Positions 34,967 through 43,355 of a DNA stretch of 64,000 nucleotides are shown here, piece by piece (position 1 is the first letter of the stretch; the number at the start of each line of letters is the position of its first letter). Both the position numbers and the translations under genes were made by a program. Below the pieces are notes generated by a model that saw only the letters and a list, made by a program, of their open reading frames with translations, had not been told where the DNA came from and searched no databases. The DNA comes from Flavobacterium dauae (GTDB taxonomy: Bacteria > Bacteroidota > Bacteroidia > Flavobacteriales > Flavobacteriaceae), in the NCBI RefSeq assembly GCF_004151275.2, contig NZ_CP130821.1, positions 2,418,001 through 2,482,000 of the forward strand. The letters are read 5' to 3'.

Positions 34967-35009
34967 AAGGTTTTTTGATCCCTTTTTCAAGGTTTTTTGA
35001 TCCCTTTTC
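34967..35009. repeat. two-copy 21-22 bp tandem repeat
   Basis: AAGGTTTTTTGATCCC followed by T residues and C occurs twice in tandem (34967-34988 and 34989-35009), differing by one T. It sits 5 bp after the inverted-repeat segment. Confidence 0.7.
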
Positions 35010-35060
35010 ATACGAGAGATAAATTACGGAGAGACTGAATGCCCGGAAAGACGGACTTTT

Positions 35061-35876
35061 TTAAAATCTAAAAAACATTATAAGCAATAACCAAAAAACT
35101 GGTACACTTTCAACCCAGAACAAGGTATAATATTTTGATTGTTTTGGTGAAGCAAAATAAGTAAACAAACTAATTGTTATCACTAAAATTAAGTTGATTA
35201 TCCATTGATTTTGATAATAATTTACTTTTAAAAATTCAAGAAAAAAGAACGGAACAAGCAAGCTGTAAATAAAAAGTTTGGTTTTGGATACCCCAATGGT
35301 TTGTGGAACGGTTTTTAAACGAATATCGTCATACTTTAAATCGTTAATTTCAAAAATAAGGATAAGAATTAATGTTAGCAGAAACCGTTGCAGAAATTTA
35401 TATACGATATCAATTTCGATTGGAAAATTGGCATTTACAATGGGGATTAATGTGGTAACACCTGCCCAGCAAAGCGATACAATATAAATTTTAATTCCGG
35501 CTAAATTGCGTAAATTGGTTTTTGATTTTGCTAAGGGAATTACATATAAAACACATAAAACACCAAATAAACCGCTCACTAATTGTGTTTTTAACTGCAA
35601 CTTAAAAAAGCAATAAACGGTGATTATTAAACTTAAAACACTTAAAGCTATGATGGCTTTTAACGAAGGATTTATTATTTTTTGTTTTGCTATAAACGAA
35701 GCATATTTTATAAAATTGTAACTAAACACTGTACCAAAGAACACAAATGCTGTTACGGGTGCATCAAAAGAAAGTCTGCAAAAATAAAATGTCATCTGTA
35801 CCAACGCTGTTGTTGCCACCGCAACGTGGATGCTTGCGTTTAGGTAAAAATCGAATATTTTTTTCAGTAATAACAT
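35061..35876 (-). CDS. UbiA-like prenyltransferase-family membrane protein
   Basis: 271 residues with 8-9 membrane segments. The second acidic motif of UbiA enzymes is recognisable (FEINDLKYDDIRLKTVPQ, with NDxxxDD spacing and the TxPxxxG follow-up). The first Asp-rich motif (NDxxDxxxD) is missing or reduced to SYNFIKY. Activity as a prenyltransferase is therefore doubtful; it may be a divergent family member. It is a single gene. Confidence 0.65.
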   Translation of the reverse strand: MLLLKKIFDFYLNASIHVAVATTALVQMTFYFCRLSFDAPVTAFVFFGTVFSYNFIKYASFIAKQKIINPSLKAIIALSVLSLIITVYCFFKLQLKTQLVSGLFGVLCVLYVIPLAKSKTNLRNLAGIKIYIVSLCWAGVTTLIPIVNANFPIEIDIVYKFLQRFLLTLILILIFEINDLKYDDIRLKTVPQTIGVSKTKLFIYSLLVPFFFLEFLKVNYYQNQWIINLILVITISLFTYFASPKQSKYYTLFWVESVPVFWLLLIMFFRF

Positions 35877-35990
35877 ATAGGCTTTTTTTGAATATTAAGA
35901 ACTTTAAAGTTTTTATCTATGGAAAACCAACTTAAAAGTACTACAAATTTAACAGAATATATTCAAATCATTTTAAGATATTCTTTCAAT

Positions 35991-36020
35991 TAAAAAAGCG
36001 GTCTTTTAAAAAAACCGCTT
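35991..36020 (-). terminator. terminator of the susCD operon
   Basis: AAGCGGT and ACCGCTT arms (35996-36002 and 36014-36020) are followed on the minus strand by a T run. It lies 25 bp after the SusD stop. Confidence 0.75.
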
Positions 36021-36044
36021 CACAAATTTTAAAATTAGCATTCG

Positions 36045-37499
36045 TTATTTTATATCCCACCAAACACGTGTGTTTATATCATCAGGACCGCCCATATTGT
36101 TCACGGCATCAAGGTAATTCTCGGTATTCTGGCGTTTAACATCTTGTGGATACGGATAACGCACCGGCATTTTTCCATCGTTAAAAAGATCAGGATGTTT
36201 TGGCAAATCGGGATAGCCTGTTCTTCTGTATTCTAACCATTGTTGATTATCGGTGAAATACAAAGCAAAATACTTTTGTAACATAATTTGCTCTAACGTA
36301 TTGTTATATGCTGTTTTTTCATTGCCAAAATAGTCTGTTGGCATATCAATATTCCAAATAGCCATAGCAGCTTCGGTACCCTTTTTAAAATGGGTTTCAG
36401 CATCTCCGGCAATCAATCCTTTAAAAGCCAGTTCCGCTTTTATAAATTCAATTTCCGCATACGTCATAATGATATTTTTCATTGGAGCCTTGGCTGTATT
36501 ATCATTCGGAGCGGATGGAGTATAATCAATATTACTTTCAAACGAGTAACCTGAATCAATCCCCTTATAACCAATTGGTTCCTTCTTTAAATTGGTTGCC
36601 TGTGTTGCCCAAAACGGTAAACGCGGATCGTTCCATTCTAACAACTGATCTACAAAAAACGTTGAAAGTCTTTTATCACCCGCAGCATAATCTTGAATAC
36701 GTGGCCAAGGTGTGGTGTTTGGTGCTATTCCGGTATTGATTAAAATAGCATCATCTGCAGATGATTCAAAAACAGGATAAGTTGCCGGATTGTTTAAAAT
36801 GGTGTTTATTTTTGCTATTGCCTCTGCCGATTGTACATCGCTTAAACGCAACAACATACGCAAATGCAATGAATTGGTAAGTTTTTGCCAATTTGCAACA
36901 GCTGTAGTTCGTTCTCCGTATAATAAATCGGGTGCATAAATCAAGGTTTTAGATGTATCGTACAAACTATTTGCTTGTTCCAGATATTCTAAAACAGCTT
37001 TGTAAATTACCTGTTGGCGTTGGAATTTTGGCTTTACAATACCTTCATCACCTTTTAAAGCTTCTTCAAACGGAATGTCGCCAAAAACATCGGTAAGGTT
37101 CGCAAAACTCCACGCTTTTAAGGTAAGAGCAATTGCCTGATAATTTACATCGCCTGCTGCAATAGAAGCTTTTTCCATTTCATCAATATTTTTTAACCAG
37201 CGGTAATGGTTGTTCCACATGGTTTGCCCAATAGCATCGGTAACCCAGTAACGGTGATACCCCAACGCATCGTTAGAAGGATAAGGCACAATGTCCTGCA
37301 TAAAATGTGCAGTGCGGTGATGCCACGCCGAATAAGAGTTATGATTAGTTAACCCATATAAAACAGGATTTAACAACGATGCCGGACTAATGGTTTCTAA
37401 TCGGTTAGGATCGGTGTTGATTTCTTCAAATTCTGCAGTACAGTTGTATAATGTTGTAGCTGCAATTAATGTTAATATGCTGTATTTTATTTTTCTCAT
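36045..37499 (-). CDS. SusD/RagB-like outer-membrane lipoprotein
   Basis: 484 residues. A short leader with a Cys at about 20 (LYNCTAEF) makes it a lipoprotein. The helical TPR-like scaffold of SusD proteins is seen, with DPNR near the N-terminus and LTNSLHLRMLLRLSD in the middle, as in the SusD-like-2 group. It forms the lid over the SusC barrel and binds the nutrient at the cell surface. It starts 4 bp after the SusC gene. No glycoside hydrolase is adjacent, so the ligand may not be a polysaccharide. Confidence 0.92.
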   Translation of the reverse strand: MRKIKYSILTLIAATTLYNCTAEFEEINTDPNRLETISPASLLNPVLYGLTNHNSYSAWHHRTAHFMQDIVPYPSNDALGYHRYWVTDAIGQTMWNNHYRWLKNIDEMEKASIAAGDVNYQAIALTLKAWSFANLTDVFGDIPFEEALKGDEGIVKPKFQRQQVIYKAVLEYLEQANSLYDTSKTLIYAPDLLYGERTTAVANWQKLTNSLHLRMLLRLSDVQSAEAIAKINTILNNPATYPVFESSADDAILINTGIAPNTTPWPRIQDYAAGDKRLSTFFVDQLLEWNDPRLPFWATQATNLKKEPIGYKGIDSGYSFESNIDYTPSAPNDNTAKAPMKNIIMTYAEIEFIKAELAFKGLIAGDAETHFKKGTEAAMAIWNIDMPTDYFGNEKTAYNNTLEQIMLQKYFALYFTDNQQWLEYRRTGYPDLPKHPDLFNDGKMPVRYPYPQDVKRQNTENYLDAVNNMGGPDDINTRVWWDIK

Positions 37500-37503
37500 G
37501 ATA

Positions 37504-40500
37504 TTATAAACTTACTTTTAAATTAAAGCCATAAGTTGCCGGCGAAGGCAACTGTCCCATTTCTACACCAGGAACCATATTTGCACCGTTTAAGGCAGCT
37601 GTTTCAGGATCGTAAATTGGAAAATCGCTCCAGGTATAAAGGTTTCTGCCAAATGCACTTACTGTTAATCCTTTTAATTTATGGCGTTCTAAAAACGATT
37701 TCGGGAAGCTGTAAGCAATACTAATTTCACGAAGTTTTACCCAGGTGGCATCAAACGTATTGGCTTCTACATTGGCACGGCGGTAATATTCTTTATAATA
37801 ATCGGGTACTGCTACTTTTTTTGTATTTGGCGAGTACGAACCATCGGCATTTTGTACCACGCCATCACCAATAATGTAACCGTCTTCACGGCCAGGTAAT
37901 GATCCGTTTAAATGTCCGTGTTCCATCATTTTGTGGTATGATTGCGAATACAATTTTCCGCCAAAAGATCCATCTAAAGTAACACCTAAGCTCCAGCCTT
38001 TATAAGTAAAACTGTTCATCCATCCGCCTTTCCAATCGGCATAAGCGTTTCCTTGATAGGTTTCTTCTGTTGGGCGAACAGGTAAACCGGTATTGGCATC
38101 GTAAATAATTTTGCCTTCTTCGTTACGTACAAATCCATAACCGTACATATCTCCGGTAGATCCCCCTACTTTACCAATAATAGTTACGGTGCCCGATGAT
38201 GCTAAATCTTGTTGTTCCCCACCTTCAATACCGGCTGCCAACTCTAAGATTTCGTTTTTGTTTTTAGCATACGTAAAAGTTGTTCTCCATTGAAAATTAT
38301 TTGTTTTAATTGGCGAAAAATATAACATTGCTTCGATACCACGGTTTTGAACTTTACCGGCATTGATGTACTGGCTTGAATATCCTGTGGCATAATCTAA
38401 CGGTACACTTAAAATTTGGTTATCAGACACGGTGTTGTAATAAGCGACATCAAAACCTAAACGATCGCCAAATAAACGGGCATCGATACCAAATTCTGTC
38501 GAAGTGGTTTCTTCTGGTTTTAAATCGGCATTAAACAATTGGTTATCAGTAATTGCTGATCCCACAAACGGACTGTTATCGTAATATTTACTAATGATAT
38601 ATGGTTGTGAATCGTTACCTACTTGTGCTACAGACGCTCTTAATTTTGTAAAATCGATCCAAAGAGGCATTGCTACGGCATCGCTTAAAATAAAACTCAA
38701 ATTAGCCGAAGGATAAAAATAAGAATTGTTTTCTTGTGGTAATGTTGACGACCAGTCGTTACGGGCTGTTAAGTCAAGAAATAATAAATTACGATAAGAG
38801 AATGATCCTAAAGCGTACAAGCTATTAACTTTTTTGTTGGCATCTGCCGATTCTGTATAAACATTGCTACTGGCGTTTGATAATTTATATACATCAGGCA
38901 CTGCCAAACCGTTTGCAGAAGCATCCATTCGGCGGTATTTATTACTCATTATGTTTCCTCCGGCAGATAAACTGTAATTAAAATGATCGGTTTCGTTGCC
39001 TTTATAAGTCAATAAGAAATCGGTATTAATTTCCTGCGAATTAATCATTTGGCGTTCATAGTATCCGGTAGCAAACTTCACCAAATCGTACGGCCGTTTT
39101 AATTCTCTGAATTCGTTTTGAGAGTTGATTCCCGAACGCATCATTAATTTTAAATTCTTAGAAAAATCTATATCTAAGCTTAAATTACCTGTAAACGTAT
39201 TACTGTTGGTACTGTTAATTACCTCGTTTACCAAAGCAAAAGGGTTATCTAAATACGTACTAAAGGGGCTGTTTAGCTTTGTTTTTCCTTCATCTAACCA
39301 CATTTTTCTGTACCAATCTATATTGTTATTGGCATTGGTAAGTATCATAAAGTATGATATGGTATGGTTGTTATACCCTGTTGAGGGCAAATTCCCACTG
39401 CTGCGGTTGTAATAATTTAATGTAGAATTTAGTTTAACACCTTTAGCAATCTCGTAATTTCCTTTGGTTGATATGGCTACGCGTTCAAATCCTGTATTTG
39501 GCATAATCCATTCGTTATCAGAATAAGTGACCGATGCCCGCATAGCACCTTTATCGTTACCGGCAGCAAAAGACAAACTATTGGTTAATGTGGTTCCGGT
39601 TCTCCAGAAACCTTTGCGGGCATTGTCGTAATTTTGCCAAAGCGTACGCTCTGTTCCCATTGTTCCTGTTGCGGGATCGTACTGATAATAATACTGTCCG
39701 TTAAAACGCGGACCAAAACCTAAATTACTCTGTGTTGCCGCACCGTCTTCACTTGGTTGATACGAATAATATAACTCTCCGTTGCTATTAAATACCTTAC
39801 CTGTACCTGAGCCGTATTGCGTTTGCCAATCGGGCCAGCGTTGAATAACATCAACACTTAGGTTTGAATTAAAGGTAATACCCAATCCTTGGTTATTTTT
39901 ACCCGATTTTGTGGTAATCATAATAGCTCCGTTAGCAGCACGCGATCCGTACAAAGCCGTTGCCCCTGCACCTTTTAACACTGTTACCGATTCGATATCT
40001 TCTGGGTTGATGTCAGACATACCGTTACCAAAATCTACCGGAGAATCAGTTGATAAATAACCATTTCCTGTACCCGAAGAAGACATTCCGGAATTAATAG
40101 GGATACCATCTACTACAATTAAGGCTCCGTTTTTATTAGAATCAACCGAACGATTTCCACGTAAAACCACTTGTGTAGATCCCATTGGACCGGAACTTGC
40201 CGAGGTAAAACTCATTCCCGGAACTTTTCCTTTCATATTATCTACCCAGTTGTTAGAACGGGCATCGGTAAAGGTTTCATTTGAAAGTTTTTGTTGCGAA
40301 TAACCCAATTGCTTTTCTTCACGGGCTATTCCAAGTGCTGTAATTACAATTTCATCTAATTGTCCTTCTGTATCTTCATAAAGAACAATATTTAAAAAAT
40401 TAGCATCGGTAATAATCTGTGTTACATCGGCATATCCTAAATAAGAAAAAACCAAAGTGGTATTTTCAGGAACTTCCAATTCAAACACTCCCAATGCGTT

Positions 40501-40725
40501 TGTTTCTGTACCGTAATCTGCTCCTTCTACATAAACTGCTACTCCTTCTAATGGTTGGTTATTTTTATCTACAACCTTTCCCTTAATCATTTTACCTGTT
40601 TGTTGTAACGCAATAACATTTTGTGAATGGGTGGGCAATGACCAAATGTACGATGTACTTAATGTTGCCGAGGCGAATAACATCATTTTTAGAAAATGAG
40701 CTGCCGTACGCGGAATTTTTTTCAT
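37504..40725 (-). CDS. SusC/RagA-family TonB-dependent transporter
   Basis: 1073 residues. Signal peptide, then a carboxypeptidase-regulatory-like domain (about 47-120, IKGKVVDKNNQPLEGVAV), a TonB-box region (EIVITALG), the plug with the family motif VLKGAGATALYGSRAANGAI, and a 22-strand barrel to the C-terminus. It imports a ligand delivered by the SusD partner. The order is SusC then SusD on the minus strand, divergent from a periplasmic phosphoesterase gene. That pairing suggests a phosphorus-containing substrate, which is inference. Confidence 0.95.
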   Translation of the reverse strand: MKKIPRTAAHFLKMMLFASATLSTSYIWSLPTHSQNVIALQQTGKMIKGKVVDKNNQPLEGVAVYVEGADYGTETNALGVFELEVPENTTLVFSYLGYADVTQIITDANFLNIVLYEDTEGQLDEIVITALGIAREEKQLGYSQQKLSNETFTDARSNNWVDNMKGKVPGMSFTSASSGPMGSTQVVLRGNRSVDSNKNGALIVVDGIPINSGMSSSGTGNGYLSTDSPVDFGNGMSDINPEDIESVTVLKGAGATALYGSRAANGAIMITTKSGKNNQGLGITFNSNLSVDVIQRWPDWQTQYGSGTGKVFNSNGELYYSYQPSEDGAATQSNLGFGPRFNGQYYYQYDPATGTMGTERTLWQNYDNARKGFWRTGTTLTNSLSFAAGNDKGAMRASVTYSDNEWIMPNTGFERVAISTKGNYEIAKGVKLNSTLNYYNRSSGNLPSTGYNNHTISYFMILTNANNNIDWYRKMWLDEGKTKLNSPFSTYLDNPFALVNEVINSTNSNTFTGNLSLDIDFSKNLKLMMRSGINSQNEFRELKRPYDLVKFATGYYERQMINSQEINTDFLLTYKGNETDHFNYSLSAGGNIMSNKYRRMDASANGLAVPDVYKLSNASSNVYTESADANKKVNSLYALGSFSYRNLLFLDLTARNDWSSTLPQENNSYFYPSANLSFILSDAVAMPLWIDFTKLRASVAQVGNDSQPYIISKYYDNSPFVGSAITDNQLFNADLKPEETTSTEFGIDARLFGDRLGFDVAYYNTVSDNQILSVPLDYATGYSSQYINAGKVQNRGIEAMLYFSPIKTNNFQWRTTFTYAKNKNEILELAAGIEGGEQQDLASSGTVTIIGKVGGSTGDMYGYGFVRNEEGKIIYDANTGLPVRPTEETYQGNAYADWKGGWMNSFTYKGWSLGVTLDGSFGGKLYSQSYHKMMEHGHLNGSLPGREDGYIIGDGVVQNADGSYSPNTKKVAVPDYYKEYYRRANVEANTFDATWVKLREISIAYSFPKSFLERHKLKGLTVSAFGRNLYTWSDFPIYDPETAALNGANMVPGVEMGQLPSPATYGFNLKVSL

Positions 40726-40926
40726 TTCTTCTTTTACTAAAGATTAGTTAAATTTTGTTCATTAAAATGGTTAATGTGTTTGTTTTTTAAGCACCACAAA
40801 GTACGTGTGATTTTTTTAAAGCCCCGTATTTGCTACGGTTAACAAAGTTTTATTTAAATGTATGCCAAGTGTTACGAAAAACACAGCACGGCTAATTTTT
40901 ATTAATAATTTCTTAAATGCAGAAAA

Positions 40927-40957
40927 TTTGAAAAGTTAACCGTGTGCAGTTCTTTTG
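40927..40957 (+). promoter_or_regulatory. possible promoter of the phosphoesterase gene
   Basis: TTTG (40927-40930), a 19-nt spacer and TTCTTTTG (40950-40957; one mismatch to TAnnTTTG) lie 25-55 nt before the ATG at 40982. Confidence 0.4.
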
Positions 40958-40981
40958 CAAACAACAAATTTTTATACAACT

Positions 40982-42547
40982 ATGAAAAAATTATTTTGTG
41001 CCTCATTTGCTCTCTTTACCTTAGCAGGTGTTGCACACGCACAAGAAAAAGTAAAAGGAATTGTTTATGAAGACATAAATAATAACGGCAAAAAAGATAA
41101 AAAAGAAAAAGGACTTGCAAATGTTTTGGTAAGTAACGGAATAAATGTGGTACCAACCGATAAAAACGGAAATTACGAATTAAATGTTGCCAACAATTCT
41201 TCAATATTTGTGGTTAAACCATCAGGTTATCAGTTTCATTTAGATCATTACAACCTGCCAAAATTTTACTATCTGTATAAACCACAAGGCTCGCCACAAA
41301 GTAAATATCCAGGCGTGCAACCCACAGGTAAATTACCTAAATCATTAGATTTTGCTTTGATTCCGGCTAAAGAATCTTCTCAGTTTACAGCATTTACTTT
41401 TGGTGATCCGCAAGCTTATACCAAAGAAGAAGTTCAGTATTTTATTGAGGGGGTAGTTAACGAAATTGATAAAAGCAAAGCTGTTTTTGGTATCAGTTTA
41501 GGTGATTTGGTGGGCGACGATTTATCATTGCATCCGGATTATAAAAATGCCATAAAGCAAATTGGCTTGCCATGGTACAATGTAATGGGAAATCACGATA
41601 TGAATTACGACGCAAAAACAGACGAACTTTCTGACGAAACGTATGAATCAAATTTTGGTCCGAATAATTTTTCGTTCAATTACGGAAAAGTACACTTTAT
41701 TATTTTAGATAACATACTGTATCCCGATCCGCGTGATGGCAAAAGTTATTGGGGTGGTCTGCGCGAAAATCAGTTAAAATTTGTTGAAAACGATTTAAAG
41801 TTTGTACCTAAAGATCATTTAGTGGTACTTTCTTTCCACATTCCGTTAGAAGATAATAACAACGAATGGTTTAGAACTACTGACCGCGAACGCTTGTTTG
41901 ATCTGTTAAAAGAGTTTCCAAATACTTTATCTCTTTCTGCACATACACACATTCAGCAACAAATTTTTTACGGAAAAGACAAAGGTTGGAAACAAGAAAA
42001 ACCGCATCACGAATACAATGTAGGAACCACATCGGGCGATTGGTATTCTGGCGAGATGAACGAACAAGGTGTACCTGTTTCAACCATGCGCGACGGTACA
42101 CCAAAAGGCTATGCACTGATACACTTTAACGGCAACAAATACGAAGTAGATTACAAAGTAGCAGGAAAACCGGCAACATATCAAATCAATGTATTTGCAC
42201 CAAAAGAAGTTTTTAAAGCAGAAAAAAGTCGTCATTCATTTTACGCCAACGTATTTATGGGATCACCTGAAAACGAAGTGTTATACAGCGTAAATGGTAG
42301 TGAATGGAAAAAGATGAAATTTGCCAATGAAGGTGACCCCGCATACGAGAGCACTTTTTATAAATGGGATGTTTCTGAAACAGCCGTAAAAGGCCGCCGA
42401 CCATCAAAATCTATGTCATCAACACATTTATGGTCTGCAAAATTACCAACCAATCTTAATAAAGGCGAACATACCATTAAAGTAAAAGCTACTGATATGT
42501 ATGGAAAAGTACATTTTGGCGAAACAATATTTAAAATAACCGAATAG
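40982..42547 (+). CDS. periplasmic calcineurin-like phosphoesterase
   Basis: 521 residues from ATG 40982, chosen because it starts a clean signal peptide (cleavage after AHAQ); a frame start at 40955 is upstream of it. Residues about 24-110 form an N-terminal beta domain with an NNNGKKDKKEKG loop of SdrD type. The metallophosphatase core follows: FGDPQ, GDLVGDD, MGNHDMNYD, SFHIP and SAHTHIQ supply the two-metal site. A C-terminal beta domain closes the protein. It is divergent from the SusCD pair and may remove phosphate from what SusCD imports. Confidence 0.88.
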   Translation: MKKLFCASFALFTLAGVAHAQEKVKGIVYEDINNNGKKDKKEKGLANVLVSNGINVVPTDKNGNYELNVANNSSIFVVKPSGYQFHLDHYNLPKFYYLYKPQGSPQSKYPGVQPTGKLPKSLDFALIPAKESSQFTAFTFGDPQAYTKEEVQYFIEGVVNEIDKSKAVFGISLGDLVGDDLSLHPDYKNAIKQIGLPWYNVMGNHDMNYDAKTDELSDETYESNFGPNNFSFNYGKVHFIILDNILYPDPRDGKSYWGGLRENQLKFVENDLKFVPKDHLVVLSFHIPLEDNNNEWFRTTDRERLFDLLKEFPNTLSLSAHTHIQQQIFYGKDKGWKQEKPHHEYNVGTTSGDWYSGEMNEQGVPVSTMRDGTPKGYALIHFNGNKYEVDYKVAGKPATYQINVFAPKEVFKAEKSRHSFYANVFMGSPENEVLYSVNGSEWKKMKFANEGDPAYESTFYKWDVSETAVKGRRPSKSMSSTHLWSAKLPTNLNKGEHTIKVKATDMYGKVHFGETIFKITE

Positions 42548-42570
42548 GTTTTATTCATTTTTACGTGTGT

Positions 42571-42604
42571 TAAAGCCGGTCTTTAGGGATCGGCTTTATT
42601 TTTT
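42571..42604 (+). terminator. terminator after the phosphoesterase gene
   Basis: TAAAGCCG (42571-42578) and CGGCTTTA (42591-42598) are followed by a T run on the plus strand. Confidence 0.75.
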
Positions 42605-42692
42605 ACAATATACCGTGAAGACTTGGGCTTCGTTTATAAAACTTATGTACCTTTAAAAAAGCAAAACTAAACACACTAATAAGCTGCAATCA

Positions 42693-43190
42693 ATGATAAA
42701 TGAACTACAAAAAATAGAAGCCTTACTTTTTAATCAAATTCCTTTAAAGATTTCTAATATCATTGAAGATAAAGAAGCGAAAGAATATTATGGTTTTGAT
42801 TTTCAATTAGATCAACTAAACATAAAGTTCAGAAAAGCGAAAATCACACCTAAAAAGATCGGACAATTTGTAACTTTATGGAAAAGAAATGCTCAAAACA
42901 TAACAGAACCTTTTCAAGAATCTGATGCATTCAGTTTTTGTATCATTGCAGTTGAAGAAAATGAAAAATATGGCTTTTTCCTGTTCCCTAAAACCGAATT
43001 GATCAAAAGAAATATCTTAACAACAACTTCAAAAACAGGCAAACGGGGTTTTAGAGTTTATCCGTCTTGGATCAAAACTGAAAATAAGCAAGCCGAAAAA
43101 ACACAAGCTTGGCAAACCAAGTATTTTATTGACTGTACAACGAATGATCCTAAAAATACGTATAAAATAAACACAATAATTAATCAATAA
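42693..43190 (+). CDS. MepB family protein
   Basis: 165 residues. The order YGFFLFP, TTTSKTGKRGFRVYPSW, and KTQAWQTKYFID matches the MepB family as I remember it. MepB was named from a staphylococcal efflux operon but has no proven activity. There is no signal peptide or membrane segment. It is a single gene between the phosphoesterase and gcvP. Confidence 0.82.
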   Translation: MINELQKIEALLFNQIPLKISNIIEDKEAKEYYGFDFQLDQLNIKFRKAKITPKKIGQFVTLWKRNAQNITEPFQESDAFSFCIIAVEENEKYGFFLFPKTELIKRNILTTTSKTGKRGFRVYPSWIKTENKQAEKTQAWQTKYFIDCTTNDPKNTYKINTIINQ

Positions 43191-43310
43191 ATTAATCTGT
43201 TTACCATTAAATAATCACTTTAATATTATGCTTACTTCATTGCTGCATAACTTGTTGCTGTTCACAAACTTTATTTTTAATTACCCGTAAAATTAATCAA
43301 ATATTAGTTG

Positions 43311-43318
43311 TATTTTTG
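43311..43318 (+). promoter_or_regulatory. -7 box of gcvP
   Basis: TATTTTTG (TAnnTTTG) lies 37 nt before the gcvP ATG. I looked for a glycine riboswitch in this leader and see none. Confidence 0.45.
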
Positions 43319-43355
43319 CTTTCTTTAAACACAACTATAATTTTATTAATAGCAG

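Larger units (their letters stand above)
34702..35060. other. 359-bp intergenic region with repeats
   Basis: No gene is seen. It contains a 78-bp segment bounded by 9-bp inverted repeats (34885-34962) followed at once by a tandem duplication (34967-35009). The end near 35030 is unusually rich in G and C for this window. Confidence 0.6.

Noticed and set aside
35010-35055. G- and C-rich stretch as a riboswitch
   Set aside because: It looks unlike its surroundings, but I could not match it to any known aptamer, and it lies downstream of the UbiA-like gene rather than at a leader.
43191-43355. Possible glycine riboswitch before gcvP
   Set aside because: Only 165 bp and AT-rich, without the conserved glycine aptamer cores; only a -7 box is supported.
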